From NCBI RefSeq assembly GCF_013285385.1, contig NZ_CP054212.1:3472001-3536000 (forward strand): a DNA stretch of 64,000 bases, given 5' to 3'. The position numbers and the translations under genes were made by a program. The stretch comes from Paramixta manurensis. GTDB lineage: Bacteria > Pseudomonadota > Gammaproteobacteria > Enterobacterales > Enterobacteriaceae. Shown one piece after another: positions 9,682 to 18,993 of the stretch; position 1 is the stretch's first letter; the number at the start of each line of letters is the position of its first letter. Under the pieces are notes generated by a model. That model was not told the DNA's origin, searched no databases, and was given only the letters and a program-made list of their open reading frames with translations.

Positions 9682-9747
9682 AGGCCTCTCCCGGCAAAAA
9701 AACGGTGGGCATTATAGCGGGGAAATGGGCAATCGCGTAGTACGCGC

Positions 9748-10386
9748 TTACTCCAGTTGCTGGAGACGCCCTTGCGGCGTTACACGCCAACGGTGCTGGC
9801 AGAAAAATAGCAGCGGATTATCCTGCTTACTATCACTATAACCACTATATAGCTGTAATGGCGTACCGATTTGCTCTTCCAGTTGCGCCACCTTTTCATG
9901 CCCAAGGCAACGCAGCGCCAAAACACGGCCACCCCAGGCACGCGTCATTTGGCTGGCAATTAATTTAACCCGTGGCAGGAACGCAGAGTCATGGTAGACC
10001 AATTCAACCAACGGCTGCGGTGAACCGGTAATCAGCCACACATCCGCATCCGGGCTATTCAGGTAATCAGTCAGTCGTTGCTGCACAACCGGGAAAGCCG
10101 TCACTCGTTGACGAAACCAGTATGCGAATGCTTGCTCACGCTGCTGTAAACGCGTTTCCGCGTGACCAAAAGTAATCGCCCACAATAACAAACTCATCGG
10201 CCAGCGCGCGGCGCGCCCTTTCACTAACAACCCCGCGCCAATGATCGGCAATAGAGGAATCACCAACAGCAAGTTAAGTGGCTGACGCCATAACAAATAG
10301 CGCATAAAGGTGCCAAACATATCCTGTTGATGTAAGGTGCCATCCAGGTCAAAGAACACCACTCGTTTTTGCGAACCACTAATCAA
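9748..10386 (-). CDS. pgpC: Phosphatidylglycerophosphatase C (HAD superfamily)
   Basis: HAD phosphatase with the nucleophile motif FFDLDGTLHQ near the N-terminus, a hydrophobic segment (LLLVIPLLPIIGAGLLV) that could anchor it in the inner membrane, and HAD motif II in WLITGSP. It dephosphorylates phosphatidylglycerophosphate in phospholipid synthesis. I chose the TTG at 10386 because GGGGGGAA lies six bases upstream and the resulting 212 residues fit the E. coli length (211). The open frame continues to an ATG at 10425, which would add 13 residues. Downstream of tadA's start by 66 bp, on the same strand. Confidence 0.88.
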   Translation of the reverse strand: MISGSQKRVVFFDLDGTLHQQDMFGTFMRYLLWRQPLNLLLVIPLLPIIGAGLLVKGRAARWPMSLLLWAITFGHAETRLQQREQAFAYWFRQRVTAFPVVQQRLTDYLNSPDADVWLITGSPQPLVELVYHDSAFLPRVKLIASQMTRAWGGRVLALRCLGHEKVAQLEEQIGTPLQLYSGYSDSKQDNPLLFFCQHRWRVTPQGRLQQLE

Positions 10387-10587
10387 ACCGTTCCCCCCGG
10401 GAATAAAAGCCGACATCGGCAACATCTGAGTAACTAGTGTAGACAGAAGCCAGCCGACCGACGCCTTCAGGATGGATTCCTGTGCATGATTTTTAATTCT
10501 CGTTATAAAATCAATGCAAGAATAGTTTATTCCGCACGATACGATACGCCGGACGGCCGACGTTTTACTCTAACCGAGGAACAAAAA

Positions 10588-11427
10588 ATGAGTTCACTGC
10601 TGCGTATCCGCCAGCTTTACCCGCGTCTCGCCCTTAACGAGCGTCGGCTGGCGGATTACCTGTTGTCGCAGCCAGATCGCGCCCGCCACTTAAGCTCACA
10701 AAAGCTGGCGTTTGAAGCGGGCGTTAGCCAATCTAGCGTAGTGAAGTTCGCGCAAAAACTCGGCTATAAAGGTTTTCCAGCCTTAAAGCTGGCGCTCAGC
10801 GACTCGCTGGCGGACAAAGATGCGATTACCGTCCATAACCATATTGTTAGTGACGATCCGCTAAAGGTGGTTGGCGAGAAGTTGTTTACTGAAAAGCAGT
10901 CGGCAATCCGCGCCACGCTGGATATTAACAGCGAAGAGAAGTTGCTGGAAACGCTACAACTGTTGAAAAACGCTCACCGTATCGTACTGGTTGGCATTGG
11001 CGCCTCCGGGCTGGTGGCGAAGGATTTTTCCTGGAAATTAATGAAGATTGGTATCAGCGCGGTCGCCGAGCAAGATATGCATGCCCTACTGGCTAGCGTA
11101 CAGGCATTACGTCCTGGAGATTTATTGCTGGCCATCTCCTACACCGGCGAACGGCGGGAAATTAACCTCGCCGCGCAGGAAGCAGCGCGCGCAGGCGCCA
11201 ACGTTCTGGCCTTTACCGGCTTCACGCCAAACACGCTCCAGCAATGCGCTACGCACTGTTTATATACCGTTGCCGAGGAGCTGAGCACCCGTAGTGCGGC
11301 AATATCTTCCACCACCGCTCAGCTTGCTTTAACCGACCTGCTGTTTATGGCGCTGGTTCAAAACGATCCTGAACGGGCATCCAGCCATATCCGCCATAGC
11401 GAAGCACTGGTGAAAAAGCTGGTCTGA
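10588..11427 (+). CDS. yfhH: MurR/RpiR-family transcriptional regulator YfhH
   Basis: 279 residues from ATG 10588, which has GAGGA eight bases upstream; the frame is open further upstream but that region does not align with the family. An N-terminal HTH domain (FEAGVSQSSVVKFAQKLGY) is followed by a SIS sugar-phosphate-binding domain (about 115-250; VGIGASGLVAKDFSWKL, ISYTGERREI). The close match to E. coli YfhH includes the C-terminus RHSEALVKKLV. The ligand and targets are unknown. The gene is divergent from pgpC and upstream of yfhL. Confidence 0.9.
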   Translation: MSSLLRIRQLYPRLALNERRLADYLLSQPDRARHLSSQKLAFEAGVSQSSVVKFAQKLGYKGFPALKLALSDSLADKDAITVHNHIVSDDPLKVVGEKLFTEKQSAIRATLDINSEEKLLETLQLLKNAHRIVLVGIGASGLVAKDFSWKLMKIGISAVAEQDMHALLASVQALRPGDLLLAISYTGERREINLAAQEAARAGANVLAFTGFTPNTLQQCATHCLYTVAEELSTRSAAISSTTAQLALTDLLFMALVQNDPERASSHIRHSEALVKKLV

Positions 11428-11482
11428 TGAGAGGTGAGGCGTATAATGGCCGCGCAATTTTTCCGTTAGCGTTGAGAGAGTG

Positions 11483-11737
11483 ATGGCACTGCTGATAACT
11501 AAAAAATGTATCAATTGCGATATGTGTGAGCCAGAGTGCCCGAACCAGGCAATCTCAATGGGCGCTGAGTATTACGAGATTGATGCCGATCGCTGTACCG
11601 AATGTGTGGGGCATTATGATGCGCCAACCTGCCAAAGCGTCTGCCCGATCGACCACACGATTGTGGCCGATCCGGCGCGGGTTGAAAGTAATAATGCATT
11701 ATGGGAAAAATTCGTCATCCTGCACCATTCAGCCTGA
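11483..11737 (+). CDS. yfhL: 2[4Fe-4S] ferredoxin YfhL
   Basis: 84 residues. Two cluster-binding motifs are visible: CINCDMCEPECP and CTECVGHYDAPTCQSVCP; the second has the longer insertion typical of the Alvin/YfhL type of low-potential ferredoxin. ATG 11483 follows GAGAG. It is 55 bp downstream of yfhH on the same strand. It is a small cytoplasmic electron carrier whose physiological partner is not settled in this context. It converges on acpS. Confidence 0.93.
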   Translation: MALLITKKCINCDMCEPECPNQAISMGAEYYEIDADRCTECVGHYDAPTCQSVCPIDHTIVADPARVESNNALWEKFVILHHSA

Positions 11738-11753
11738 ACGCGAGCGGCGTCGC

Positions 11754-12134
11754 TCAGTTTTCAATAATGACCGTTGCGCAGGCATAATTTTTTTCATCCG
11801 CCAGCGTGACATGCACAAACTTCACGCCCATCTTTTCCGCCACCACTGCCGCGTGTTCGAAAAAACGTAGGCCTGGCTTACCTAACGCATCGTTATAAAC
11901 TTCAAACTGATTAAACGCCAAGCCGCCACGAATACCGGTGCCAAACGCTTTTGCCGCCGCTTCTTTCACCGCAAACCGTTTTGCCAGAAAACGCACTGGC
12001 TGTTGGTGCGCCTGATATTGCCGCCATTCGCTCTGGCTGAGTACACGCTGTGCCAGCCGATCGCCGGAGCGGGAAATCACCGCTTCAATACGGGCGATTT
12101 CCACAATATCGGTTCCCAGCCCGAGAATTGCCAT
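11754..12134 (-). CDS. acpS: Holo-[acyl-carrier-protein] synthase
   Basis: 126 residues. It transfers 4'-phosphopantetheine from CoA to apo-ACP. The signature residues are Asp9 in GLGTDIVEIARIE and the Glu of RFAVKEAAAKAFGTG, both magnesium ligands. The start overlaps the pdxJ stop by one base (TAATG), indicating translational coupling. It is the last gene of the lepA-to-acpS block. Confidence 0.97.
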   Translation of the reverse strand: MAILGLGTDIVEIARIEAVISRSGDRLAQRVLSQSEWRQYQAHQQPVRFLAKRFAVKEAAAKAFGTGIRGGLAFNQFEVYNDALGKPGLRFFEHAAVVAEKMGVKFVHVTLADEKNYACATVIIEN

Positions 12135-12865
12135 TAGCGACGCGCTTCCCGCATCAACTGCTTCATCTCGTCTACCGCCGCCGCCAGGCCGCTCATTACC
12201 GCGCGCCCAATGATGGCATGACCAATGTTTAGCTCCTGCATTTCCGGCAATGCCGCAATCGGCTGCACATTATGATACGTCAGGCCATGACCGGCGTTCA
12301 CTTTCAGCCCACGGCTGGCGGCGAAGCTGGCCGCGCGGCGAATACGTAACAGCTCTGCATCGCGCGCCTGGCCCTCTTCCGCTTCGGCGTAAGCGCCGGT
12401 GTGGATTTCAATCCAGGGCGCGCCGGAAGCCACCGCCGCTTCAATCTGCCGCTCATCGGCATCAATAAACAGCGACACCAAAATACCCGCCTCGCTCAAT
12501 CGTTTGACCGCTGCAGTGACTTTCTCGCGCTGGCCCGCCACATCCAACCCACCTTCAGTAGTTACTTCCTGGCGTTTTTCCGGCACCAGGCAGCAAAAAT
12601 GCGGCTTAATTTCGCAGGCAATATCGACCATTTCGTCGGTTACCGCCATCTCAAGATTCATACGGGTTTGGATGGTCTGGCGCAAAATGCGCACGTCACG
12701 ATCGGTAATATGACGACGGTCTTCGCGTAGGTGCACCGTAATACCGTCGGCGCCCGCCTGCTCGGCAATAAATGCCGCCTGTACCGGGTCGGGATAGTGG
12801 GTACCGCGCGCATTACGCACTGTGGCAATGTGATCGATATTAACGCCTAACAACAACTCAGCCAT
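12134..12865 (-). CDS. pdxJ: Pyridoxine 5'-phosphate synthase
   Basis: 243 residues, the same length as in E. coli, from the ATG at 12865 preceded by GGGGAT. It condenses 1-deoxyxylulose-5-phosphate with aminoacetone-3-phosphate to give PNP, the last ring-forming step of vitamin B6 synthesis. TIM-barrel motifs are clear: GVNIDHIATVRNARG, DGITVHLREDRRHI, VNAGHGLTYHNV and ELNIGHAIIGRAV. It lies 79 bp below recO on the same strand. Confidence 0.98.
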   Translation of the reverse strand: MAELLLGVNIDHIATVRNARGTHYPDPVQAAFIAEQAGADGITVHLREDRRHITDRDVRILRQTIQTRMNLEMAVTDEMVDIACEIKPHFCCLVPEKRQEVTTEGGLDVAGQREKVTAAVKRLSEAGILVSLFIDADERQIEAAVASGAPWIEIHTGAYAEAEEGQARDAELLRIRRAASFAASRGLKVNAGHGLTYHNVQPIAALPEMQELNIGHAIIGRAVMSGLAAAVDEMKQLMREARR

Positions 12866-12944
12866 GACAATCCCCATTTTCAATAAAGGTCATTACCCGG
12901 CAGTGTACAACTTTCCGGGTTGCCGCCGGAACCACTCTCAACGG

Positions 12945-13682
12945 CTAATCGCTGAGAGCGGGATCCGCTGCCGGCGGTTTTTTCGGTATAAACTGACGGA
13001 AGAGTTCCTGACTTTTTAACGGTTTACCACCGAGGAAAGGCTTCAATGCCATGCGCGTAAAGCGCTTAGCGGCGCGTAGCGTATCAGCATCGGGAAATTC
13101 GCGCGCATACAACGCCCGCAGTTCACGCCCGGTGAAGCTGCGTTGATTAATCACCATGCTGGCGATAAACCCCTTCTCCTCCCGGTAGCTATACGTCATC
13201 TCATCGCTAACCGACTCGCCACTCCCCGCACAGTGGAGGAAATCAACGCCGTAGCCGAGGTGGCCCAGCATCGCCAATTCAAAGCGACGTAATGCGGGCT
13301 CTGGCGAACCGCTGGCGGCGGCCAATGTTTGCAGGCAATTGAGGTAATCAAAGAACAGTTCGGAAAAGGCGGTCTCCTGCTCTAATACGCGCGACAAGAG
13401 TTCATTGACGTAGAGACCGCAGTAAAGCGTGATGCCGCTGAGAGGAAGCGCCAGCGAGACGGCTTCGGCGCTACGCAACGTTTTAACTTCGCCGCGTCCG
13501 CTCCAGCGAACTAATAGAGGAGTGAAAGGTTGCAGCGCGCCTTTGAGGGCGGAACGTTTAGAACGGGCGCCTTTCGCCAGCACCCGTATGCGCCCATGGC
13601 TTTCGGTAAACAGGTCGAGTAACAGGCTGGTTTCGCTATAAGGACGCCCATGCAGGACAAACGCGCGTTGCCAGCCATCCAT
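12945..13682 (-). CDS. recO: DNA repair protein RecO
   Basis: 245 residues. Mediator of RecA loading on SSB-coated single-stranded DNA, working with RecR (and RecF). The N-terminal OB fold starts WQRAFVLHGRPYSETSLLLDLFTE; the rest is helical. The stop of era is 7 bp upstream, so it is co-transcribed with rnc-era as in E. coli. It ends in a proline-rich tail (KKPPAADPA). Confidence 0.97.
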   Translation of the reverse strand: MDGWQRAFVLHGRPYSETSLLLDLFTESHGRIRVLAKGARSKRSALKGALQPFTPLLVRWSGRGEVKTLRSAEAVSLALPLSGITLYCGLYVNELLSRVLEQETAFSELFFDYLNCLQTLAAASGSPEPALRRFELAMLGHLGYGVDFLHCAGSGESVSDEMTYSYREEKGFIASMVINQRSFTGRELRALYAREFPDADTLRAAKRFTRMALKPFLGGKPLKSQELFRQFIPKKPPAADPALSD

Positions 13683-13689
13683 TCAGGTT

Positions 13690-14595
13690 TTACAGATCGT
13701 CAACATAGCCCAGGCTGCGCAATGCACGTTCGTCATCCGCCCAGCCGGACTTCACTTTTACCCACAGTTCAAGGTGGATCTTCGCCTCGAACATCTCTTC
13801 CATATCTTTACGCGCTTCAATACCGATGGTTTTGATTTTAGCGCCTTTATTACCGATGACCATTTTCTTCTGGCCTTCTCGTTCCACCAAAATCAGGCCG
13901 TTAATGTCATACCCGCCGCGTTCATTGGTAACAAAACGCTCAATCTCAACCGTAACCGAGTAGGGTAATTCCGCGCCCAGAAAACGCATCAGCTTTTCAC
14001 GAATAATTTCGGATGCCATAAAGCGTTGTGAGCGATCGGTAACGTAATCTTCCGGGAAGTGATGCTCGGCAGCCGGCAGGCGTTTACGGACAATACTGGC
14101 GATGGTATCGACATTTTTACCGCTTTCCGCCGAAATGGGCACCACATCCATAAAGTCCATTTGCTGGCTAAGGAACTGAATATGCGGCAACAGCACCGAT
14201 TTATCGGTAACGTTATCCACTTTATTAATTGCCAACAATACCGGTACTTTGCTGTCTTTCAGCTTGTTGACCACCATTTCGTCATCCGGTGTCCAACGCG
14301 TGCCTTCCACCACAAAGATGACCAGCTCAACATCGCCGATCGAGCTACTGGCCGCACGGTTCATTAACCGGTTAATCGCCCGCTTTTCTTCCATATGCAG
14401 GCCCGGTGTATCCACGTAAATCGCCTGATACTCCCCTTCCGTATGAATGCCCATAATACGGTGGCGGGTGGTTTGCGGTTTCCGCGAGGTAATAGAAACC
14501 TTCTGCCCCAGAAGCTGGTTCAGTAACGTAGATTTTCCCACGTTGGGGCGACCGACAATTGCGATAAAGCCGCAATGGGTTTGTTGTTCGCTCAT
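13690..14595 (-). CDS. era: GTPase Era
   Basis: 301 residues. Essential GTPase that binds the 3' end of 16S rRNA during 30S assembly. G1 GRPNVGKS (15-22), G3 DTPG (62-65) and G4 NKVD are intact, and the C-terminal KH domain has the GNKG loop in MVIGNKGAKIK. The start overlaps the rnc stop by 4 bp (ATGA), giving coupled translation. Confidence 0.98.
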   Translation of the reverse strand: MSEQQTHCGFIAIVGRPNVGKSTLLNQLLGQKVSITSRKPQTTRHRIMGIHTEGEYQAIYVDTPGLHMEEKRAINRLMNRAASSSIGDVELVIFVVEGTRWTPDDEMVVNKLKDSKVPVLLAINKVDNVTDKSVLLPHIQFLSQQMDFMDVVPISAESGKNVDTIASIVRKRLPAAEHHFPEDYVTDRSQRFMASEIIREKLMRFLGAELPYSVTVEIERFVTNERGGYDINGLILVEREGQKKMVIGNKGAKIKTIGIEARKDMEEMFEAKIHLELWVKVKSGWADDERALRSLGYVDDL

Positions 14596-15272
14596 TCGAG
14601 TCCTAACTTAATCAGCGCCTGTTCGGCGGCTGCCTGTTCAGCTTTACGACGGCTTGATCCGGTGCCAACCACCGGATCGGCCATGCCGCTTACCTGACAG
14701 TGAATGGTAAATTCCTGGTCATGCGCTTCGCCGCGAACCTGCACCACCAAATAGGAGGGGAGCGGTAAGTGACGACCCTGCAAATACTCTTGCAGACGCG
14801 TTTTGGGATCTTTCTGTTTATCGCCTGGGCTAATTTGGTCAAGGCGCGTTTGGTACCAACTCAGGATCAGTTTTTCAACCGTCTGAATGTCGCTATCAAG
14901 GAATACCCCGCCAATTAATGCCTCAACGGTATCGGCCAGAATAGATTCACGACGAAAGCCGCCGCTTTTTAGCTCGCCCGGCCCCAAACGTAAACACTCA
15001 CCCAGATCGAACTCGCGCGCCATTTCCGCTAACGTGTTACCACGCACCAGCGTCGCGCGCATACGGCTCATATCACCCTCGTCCACACGCGGAAAGCGGT
15101 GGTAAAGCGCATTCGCTATAACATAGCTGAGAATGGAATCGCCAAGAAACTCCAGACGTTCATTGTGTTTACTGCTAGCGCTACGGTGCGTTAATGCTTG
15201 TTGCAGCAATTCCTGATGAGTAAAAGTGTAGCCCAGCTTTCGCTGAAGCTTATTAATTACGATGGGGTTCAT
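14592..15272 (-). CDS. rnc: Ribonuclease III
   Basis: 226 residues. Cuts double-stranded RNA, including the rRNA precursor and its own leader. The catalytic signature ERLEFLGDSIL has Glu38, Glu41 and Asp45; ADTVEALIGGVFLD carries the second acidic pair. The C-terminal dsRBD begins around residue 155. The preceding 225-bp gap to lepB contains a leader hairpin and a repeat element, so rnc probably has its own promoter or a processed 5' end. Confidence 0.98.
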   Translation of the reverse strand: MNPIVINKLQRKLGYTFTHQELLQQALTHRSASSKHNERLEFLGDSILSYVIANALYHRFPRVDEGDMSRMRATLVRGNTLAEMAREFDLGECLRLGPGELKSGGFRRESILADTVEALIGGVFLDSDIQTVEKLILSWYQTRLDQISPGDKQKDPKTRLQEYLQGRHLPLPSYLVVQVRGEAHDQEFTIHCQVSGMADPVVGTGSSRRKAEQAAAEQALIKLGLE

Positions 15273-15358
15273 GCGATACCAATGTCAACAATGCGTCAAT
15301 GAAACTGCATACGGAACAGGGCTGTCTGGAACCAACACTAAACAGTTTCGTGTGCAGT

Positions 15359-15376
15359 GGCTTCCCGAAGGAAGCC
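15359..15376 (-). promoter_or_regulatory. Stem-loop in the rnc leader, possible RNase III autoregulation site
   Basis: Perfect 7-bp stem GGCTTCC/GGAAGCC closed by a TTCG tetraloop on the minus strand, 87 bp before rnc, with no T run. E. coli rnc is autoregulated by cleavage in a leader stem-loop. Equating this one with that site is inference from position. Confidence 0.4.
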
Positions 15377-15383
15377 AACCTTT

Positions 15384-15496
15384 TATATCCGTCATACTTC
15401 GCGCTACGTTTGCTCACCCGAACCACTTGACCGGAGTAAGCTCATCGGGATTCCCTTAGTTGCCGTCTTCCCGTCGCTCGAATTAGTTAGGATATA
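15384..15496. repeat. Intergenic palindromic repeat element (about 113 bp) between lepB and rnc
   Basis: It is bounded by inverted TATATCC/GGATATA ends and has an internal CCCGA/TCGGG pair with a central GGAGTAAGCTCATCGGG segment. This layout matches a short dispersed hairpin element I recall from intergenic regions of Serratia, Yersinia and Pectobacterium. It starts 1 bp beyond the lepB stop. A genome-wide copy count is not possible here. Confidence 0.55.
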
Positions 15497-15497
15497 T

Positions 15498-16472
15498 TTA
15501 ATGAATGCCGCCAATACGGCTCAGACGAACGCCGGTAGGCCACTCGCCTTCTTGTTTCTCAAAACTCATCCAGATGGCCGTTGCCTTACCGACCAAATTC
15601 CGCTCAGGTACGAAACCCCAATAGCGGCTGTCGGCGCTATTATCACGGTTATCGCCCATCATAAAGTATTGACCTTGCGGTACAACCCATGTGGACTGAG
15701 CCTGACCGGGCTGCTGATAATACATGCTGGCCTGGCTTTGCGCTTCCGTAACCAACAGAATATCGTGCGTCACCTCGCCTAACGTCTCTTTACGCGTCGC
15801 TAAACGTAGGCCGCCTTTCATCTCGCCGCCCTGAGGAACTTGCCAGAAACCGCTACCGGTTTCATTGCCGTCAAACCCATTGAATGTCTGAATAAAATCA
15901 CTTGGGCGAACATCAGAATAGGTCACCGGCAAGGCTTTATCGCAGGGTTTAGCACCCTCACAAGCCGGGTTAATGGTCACCGTCTTACTCAGCGGATCAT
16001 ACGTCACCCGGTCGCCCGGTAAGCCTACCACGCGCTTGATATAATCCAGACTCGGATCTTTCGGATATTTAAATACCGCAATATCGCCGCGTTTGGGATG
16101 GCCGGTTGGGATCAACGTGGTTTGCGTGATCGGATCTTTAATCCCATAAGCAAATTTTTCCACCAGAATAAAATCACCGATCAAAAGCGTCGGCATCATC
16201 GACCCTGACGGGATCTGGAAAGGTTCGTAAATAAAAGAACGCACCACCAGCACCACTAACAGCACCGGAAAAACCGAGGCGGCAGTCTCTACCCAGCCTG
16301 GCTGTTTGGCAATTTTTTCCAGCGCCTTTGCATCCACCGCATCGCCGGTTTGCGCCTGTACCGCAGCGCGTTTCTCACGGCGAGCCGGCGCCCATTTAAA
16401 CTTATCAATACACCAGATAATACCGGTAAGCAGCGTGGCTACTACCAGAATCAGGGCGAACATATTAGCCAT
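15498..16472 (-). CDS. lepB: Signal peptidase I
   Basis: 324 residues, the same length as E. coli LepB. It cleaves signal peptides from Sec and Tat substrates on the periplasmic face. Two N-terminal membrane segments (about 4-21 and 63-81) precede the catalytic domain, which has Ser91 in PSGSMMPT and Lys146 in YIKRVVGLPGD. The C-terminal GDNRDNSADSRYWG box is present. It is 9 bp downstream of lepA in the lepA-lepB operon. Confidence 0.98.
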   Translation of the reverse strand: MANMFALILVVATLLTGIIWCIDKFKWAPARREKRAAVQAQTGDAVDAKALEKIAKQPGWVETAASVFPVLLVVLVVRSFIYEPFQIPSGSMMPTLLIGDFILVEKFAYGIKDPITQTTLIPTGHPKRGDIAVFKYPKDPSLDYIKRVVGLPGDRVTYDPLSKTVTINPACEGAKPCDKALPVTYSDVRPSDFIQTFNGFDGNETGSGFWQVPQGGEMKGGLRLATRKETLGEVTHDILLVTEAQSQASMYYQQPGQAQSTWVVPQGQYFMMGDNRDNSADSRYWGFVPERNLVGKATAIWMSFEKQEGEWPTGVRLSRIGGIH

Positions 16473-16481
16473 TGAGTTTCC

Positions 16482-18281
16482 TTATTTGCTGTCTTTACCG
16501 ACATGCAGAATGGCGAGGAACGCTTCCTGCGGTAGTTCAACATTACCGACCTGTTTCATACGTTTCTTACCCTCTTTCTGCTTCTGCAACAGTTTCTTCT
16601 TACGGCTAACGTCACCGCCATAACATTTGGCGAGAACGTTTTTACGTAACTGCTTCACCGTTGAGCGAGCGATAATGTGGTTGCCGATCGCCGCCTGAAT
16701 GGCAATATCGAACTGCTGACGGGGGATCAGATCTTTCATCTTTTCCACCAGCTCGCGGCCACGATACTGCGAATTGTCACGGTGAGTAATCAGCGCCAGC
16801 GCATCAACACGTTCCGTATTAATCAGAACGTCGACACGCACCATGTCAGAGGCTTGAAAACGTTTAAAATTATAATCCAGCGATGCATAGCCGCGTGATG
16901 TTGATTTCAGGCGGTCGAAAAAGTCAAGAACCACTTCCGCCATTGGAATTTCATAAGTTAGCGCAACTTGATTACCGTGATAGACCATATTGGTCTGCAC
17001 ACCGCGTTTTTCGATACACAGCGTGATAACGTTGCCCAGGTACTCTTGCGGCAGCAGCATGTGGCACTCGGCAATCGGCTCGCGCAATTCAGCAATGTTA
17101 TTTAGCGGCGGTAATTTTGACGGGCTATCGACATAGACAATCTCACCGGAGGTGGTTTCCACTTCATAGACCACCGTCGGCGCTGTCGTGATCAAATCAA
17201 GATCGTATTCGCGCTCCAGACGCTCTTGAATGATCTCCATATGCAACAGGCCAAGGAAGCCGCAGCGGAAACCAAAGCCTAACGCGGTTGAGCTTTCCGG
17301 CTCATAAAATAGAGAGGCATCATTAAGGCTAAGCTTGCCTAGCGCATCGCGGAACGCTTCATAATCATCTGAACTGATCGGGAACAAGCCCGCGTAAACC
17401 TGTGGTTTGACCTTTTTAAAACCCGGTAACGCTTTATCTGCCGGATTTTTCGACAAGGTCAGCGTATCGCCCACCGGCGCGCCAAGAATGTCTTTGATCG
17501 CACAGACCAGCCAGCCCACTTCGCCACACTTCAGTACATCGCGGTCAACCTGTTTCGGGGTGAAAATACCCAAACGATCGGCGTTATATACTTGGCCGGT
17601 GCTCATGACTTTAACTTTGTCACCTTTACGCAAGGTGCCATTTTTGATGCGAACCAGCGAGACGACGCCGAGGTAATTATCAAACCAGGAGTCGATAATC
17701 AATGCTTGCAGCGGCGCTTCCGGATCGCCTTCCGGCGGCGGAATGTCACGCACCAGGCGCTCAAGCACATCGGGAACGCCAATACCGGTTTTTGCTGAGC
17801 AACGCACCGCGTCGGTGGCATCAATGCCAACGATATCTTCAATCTCTTCGGCAACACGGTCGGGATCGGCAGCCGGCAGATCGATTTTATTTAGTACCGG
17901 CACCACTTCCAGATCCATTTCCATGGCGGTATAGCAGTTAGCCAGGGTTTGCGCTTCCACGCCCTGCCCTGCATCAACCACCAATAGCGCGCCCTCACAG
18001 GCCGCCAGAGAGCGTGACACTTCATAAGAGAAGTCAACGTGGCCTGGCGTATCGATAAAATTGAGCTGGTAAGTTTCACCGTTTGGCGCTTTATAATCGA
18101 GCGTTACGCTCTGCGCTTTAATGGTAATGCCGCGCTCACGTTCCAAATCCATAGAATCCAGAACCTGCGCAGCCATTTCACGAGCGGTTAAGCCACCGCA
18201 AATTTGAATCAGACGGTCGGAAAGCGTCGATTTGCCGTGGTCGATATGAGCGATGATGGAAAAGTTTCGTATGTGCTTCAT
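16482..18281 (-). CDS. lepA: Elongation factor 4 (ribosomal back-translocase)
   Basis: 599 residues, the E. coli length. Translational GTPase with G1 AHIDHGKST, DTPGH (G3) and NKIDLP (G4), followed by EF-G-like domains and the LepA-specific C-terminal domain (RYGxASLDY-like RGYASLDYNF). It acts on stalled or mistranslocated ribosomes and in 30S maturation. First gene of the lepA-lepB operon. The 241 bp to rseC contain no gene I can support. Confidence 0.98.
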   Translation of the reverse strand: MKHIRNFSIIAHIDHGKSTLSDRLIQICGGLTAREMAAQVLDSMDLERERGITIKAQSVTLDYKAPNGETYQLNFIDTPGHVDFSYEVSRSLAACEGALLVVDAGQGVEAQTLANCYTAMEMDLEVVPVLNKIDLPAADPDRVAEEIEDIVGIDATDAVRCSAKTGIGVPDVLERLVRDIPPPEGDPEAPLQALIIDSWFDNYLGVVSLVRIKNGTLRKGDKVKVMSTGQVYNADRLGIFTPKQVDRDVLKCGEVGWLVCAIKDILGAPVGDTLTLSKNPADKALPGFKKVKPQVYAGLFPISSDDYEAFRDALGKLSLNDASLFYEPESSTALGFGFRCGFLGLLHMEIIQERLEREYDLDLITTAPTVVYEVETTSGEIVYVDSPSKLPPLNNIAELREPIAECHMLLPQEYLGNVITLCIEKRGVQTNMVYHGNQVALTYEIPMAEVVLDFFDRLKSTSRGYASLDYNFKRFQASDMVRVDVLINTERVDALALITHRDNSQYRGRELVEKMKDLIPRQQFDIAIQAAIGNHIIARSTVKQLRKNVLAKCYGGDVSRKKKLLQKQKEGKKRMKQVGNVELPQEAFLAILHVGKDSK

Positions 18282-18522
18282 TATAGAGGTTATTCTGCCT
18301 TACAAATTCTGAAACTCTCGTCATATACGTTGCGGAGAGCGTAATATCACAGGCCGACTTTTGCCCGAAAGGCTGCATTCTACACTACATATAAGAGTCG
18401 TGGAATCATCGACACCCGCGATAACTCGAAGAAAAAGCCAGTGCAGTGGAAACGGAGGGTATTTGGGACAAAAACGGGCGAGAAGTGGCGAAAACGGCTG
18501 CCGGATAAGCAGCCGAACGGAA

Positions 18523-18993
18523 TTAAACTTCAGCTTCCATGTCAACACGCAATGCGTTTGGCGGCAGGCTAACGCTGAGGATCACCGGCTGAAAAGCATC
18601 TTTATCACCGAACAGACCTGAAACGCCTTTGGCAATAATAAACCCGCCCACGCCGCCTAACAAAGCCCCTGCCGCTGCCGCAAGGTCACTATGAAACAGC
18701 ATTTGGAACAGACCGGCGACGGCAAATAAACCGACCAACGGTGTCATATAAACCAGTAATGCGGATCCTAACAGGCTACTTTCTTTGATACCTAACTCAA
18801 CCCGTTGCCCAGCCTCAAGCGGCTCAGCGCTGGCAATTTGCATGACATGGGCATTTTTCGGCCCCAGCTTATTCAGCATCGCACTACCACAGCCTTTGCG
18901 CGCCGAGCAACTGTTACACGTGGTTTTAATTTCGGAATGCAAGGTAGCGATTCCGTCTTGCCACGAAACCACCGTGGCCCATTCTCTCATCAT
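18523..18993 (-). CDS. rseC: SoxR-reducing/sigma-E system protein RseC
   Basis: 156 residues. The N-terminal cytoplasmic cysteine cluster CNSCSARKGCG is probably an Fe-S or redox site. Two membrane spans follow (about 73-95 and 100-121). Last gene of rpoE-rseABC, overlapping rseB by 4 bp. RseC is linked to SoxR reduction in E. coli and has a minor effect on sigma-E. Confidence 0.95.
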   Translation of the reverse strand: MMREWATVVSWQDGIATLHSEIKTTCNSCSARKGCGSAMLNKLGPKNAHVMQIASAEPLEAGQRVELGIKESSLLGSALLVYMTPLVGLFAVAGLFQMLFHSDLAAAAGALLGGVGGFIIAKGVSGLFGDKDAFQPVILSVSLPPNALRVDMEAEV

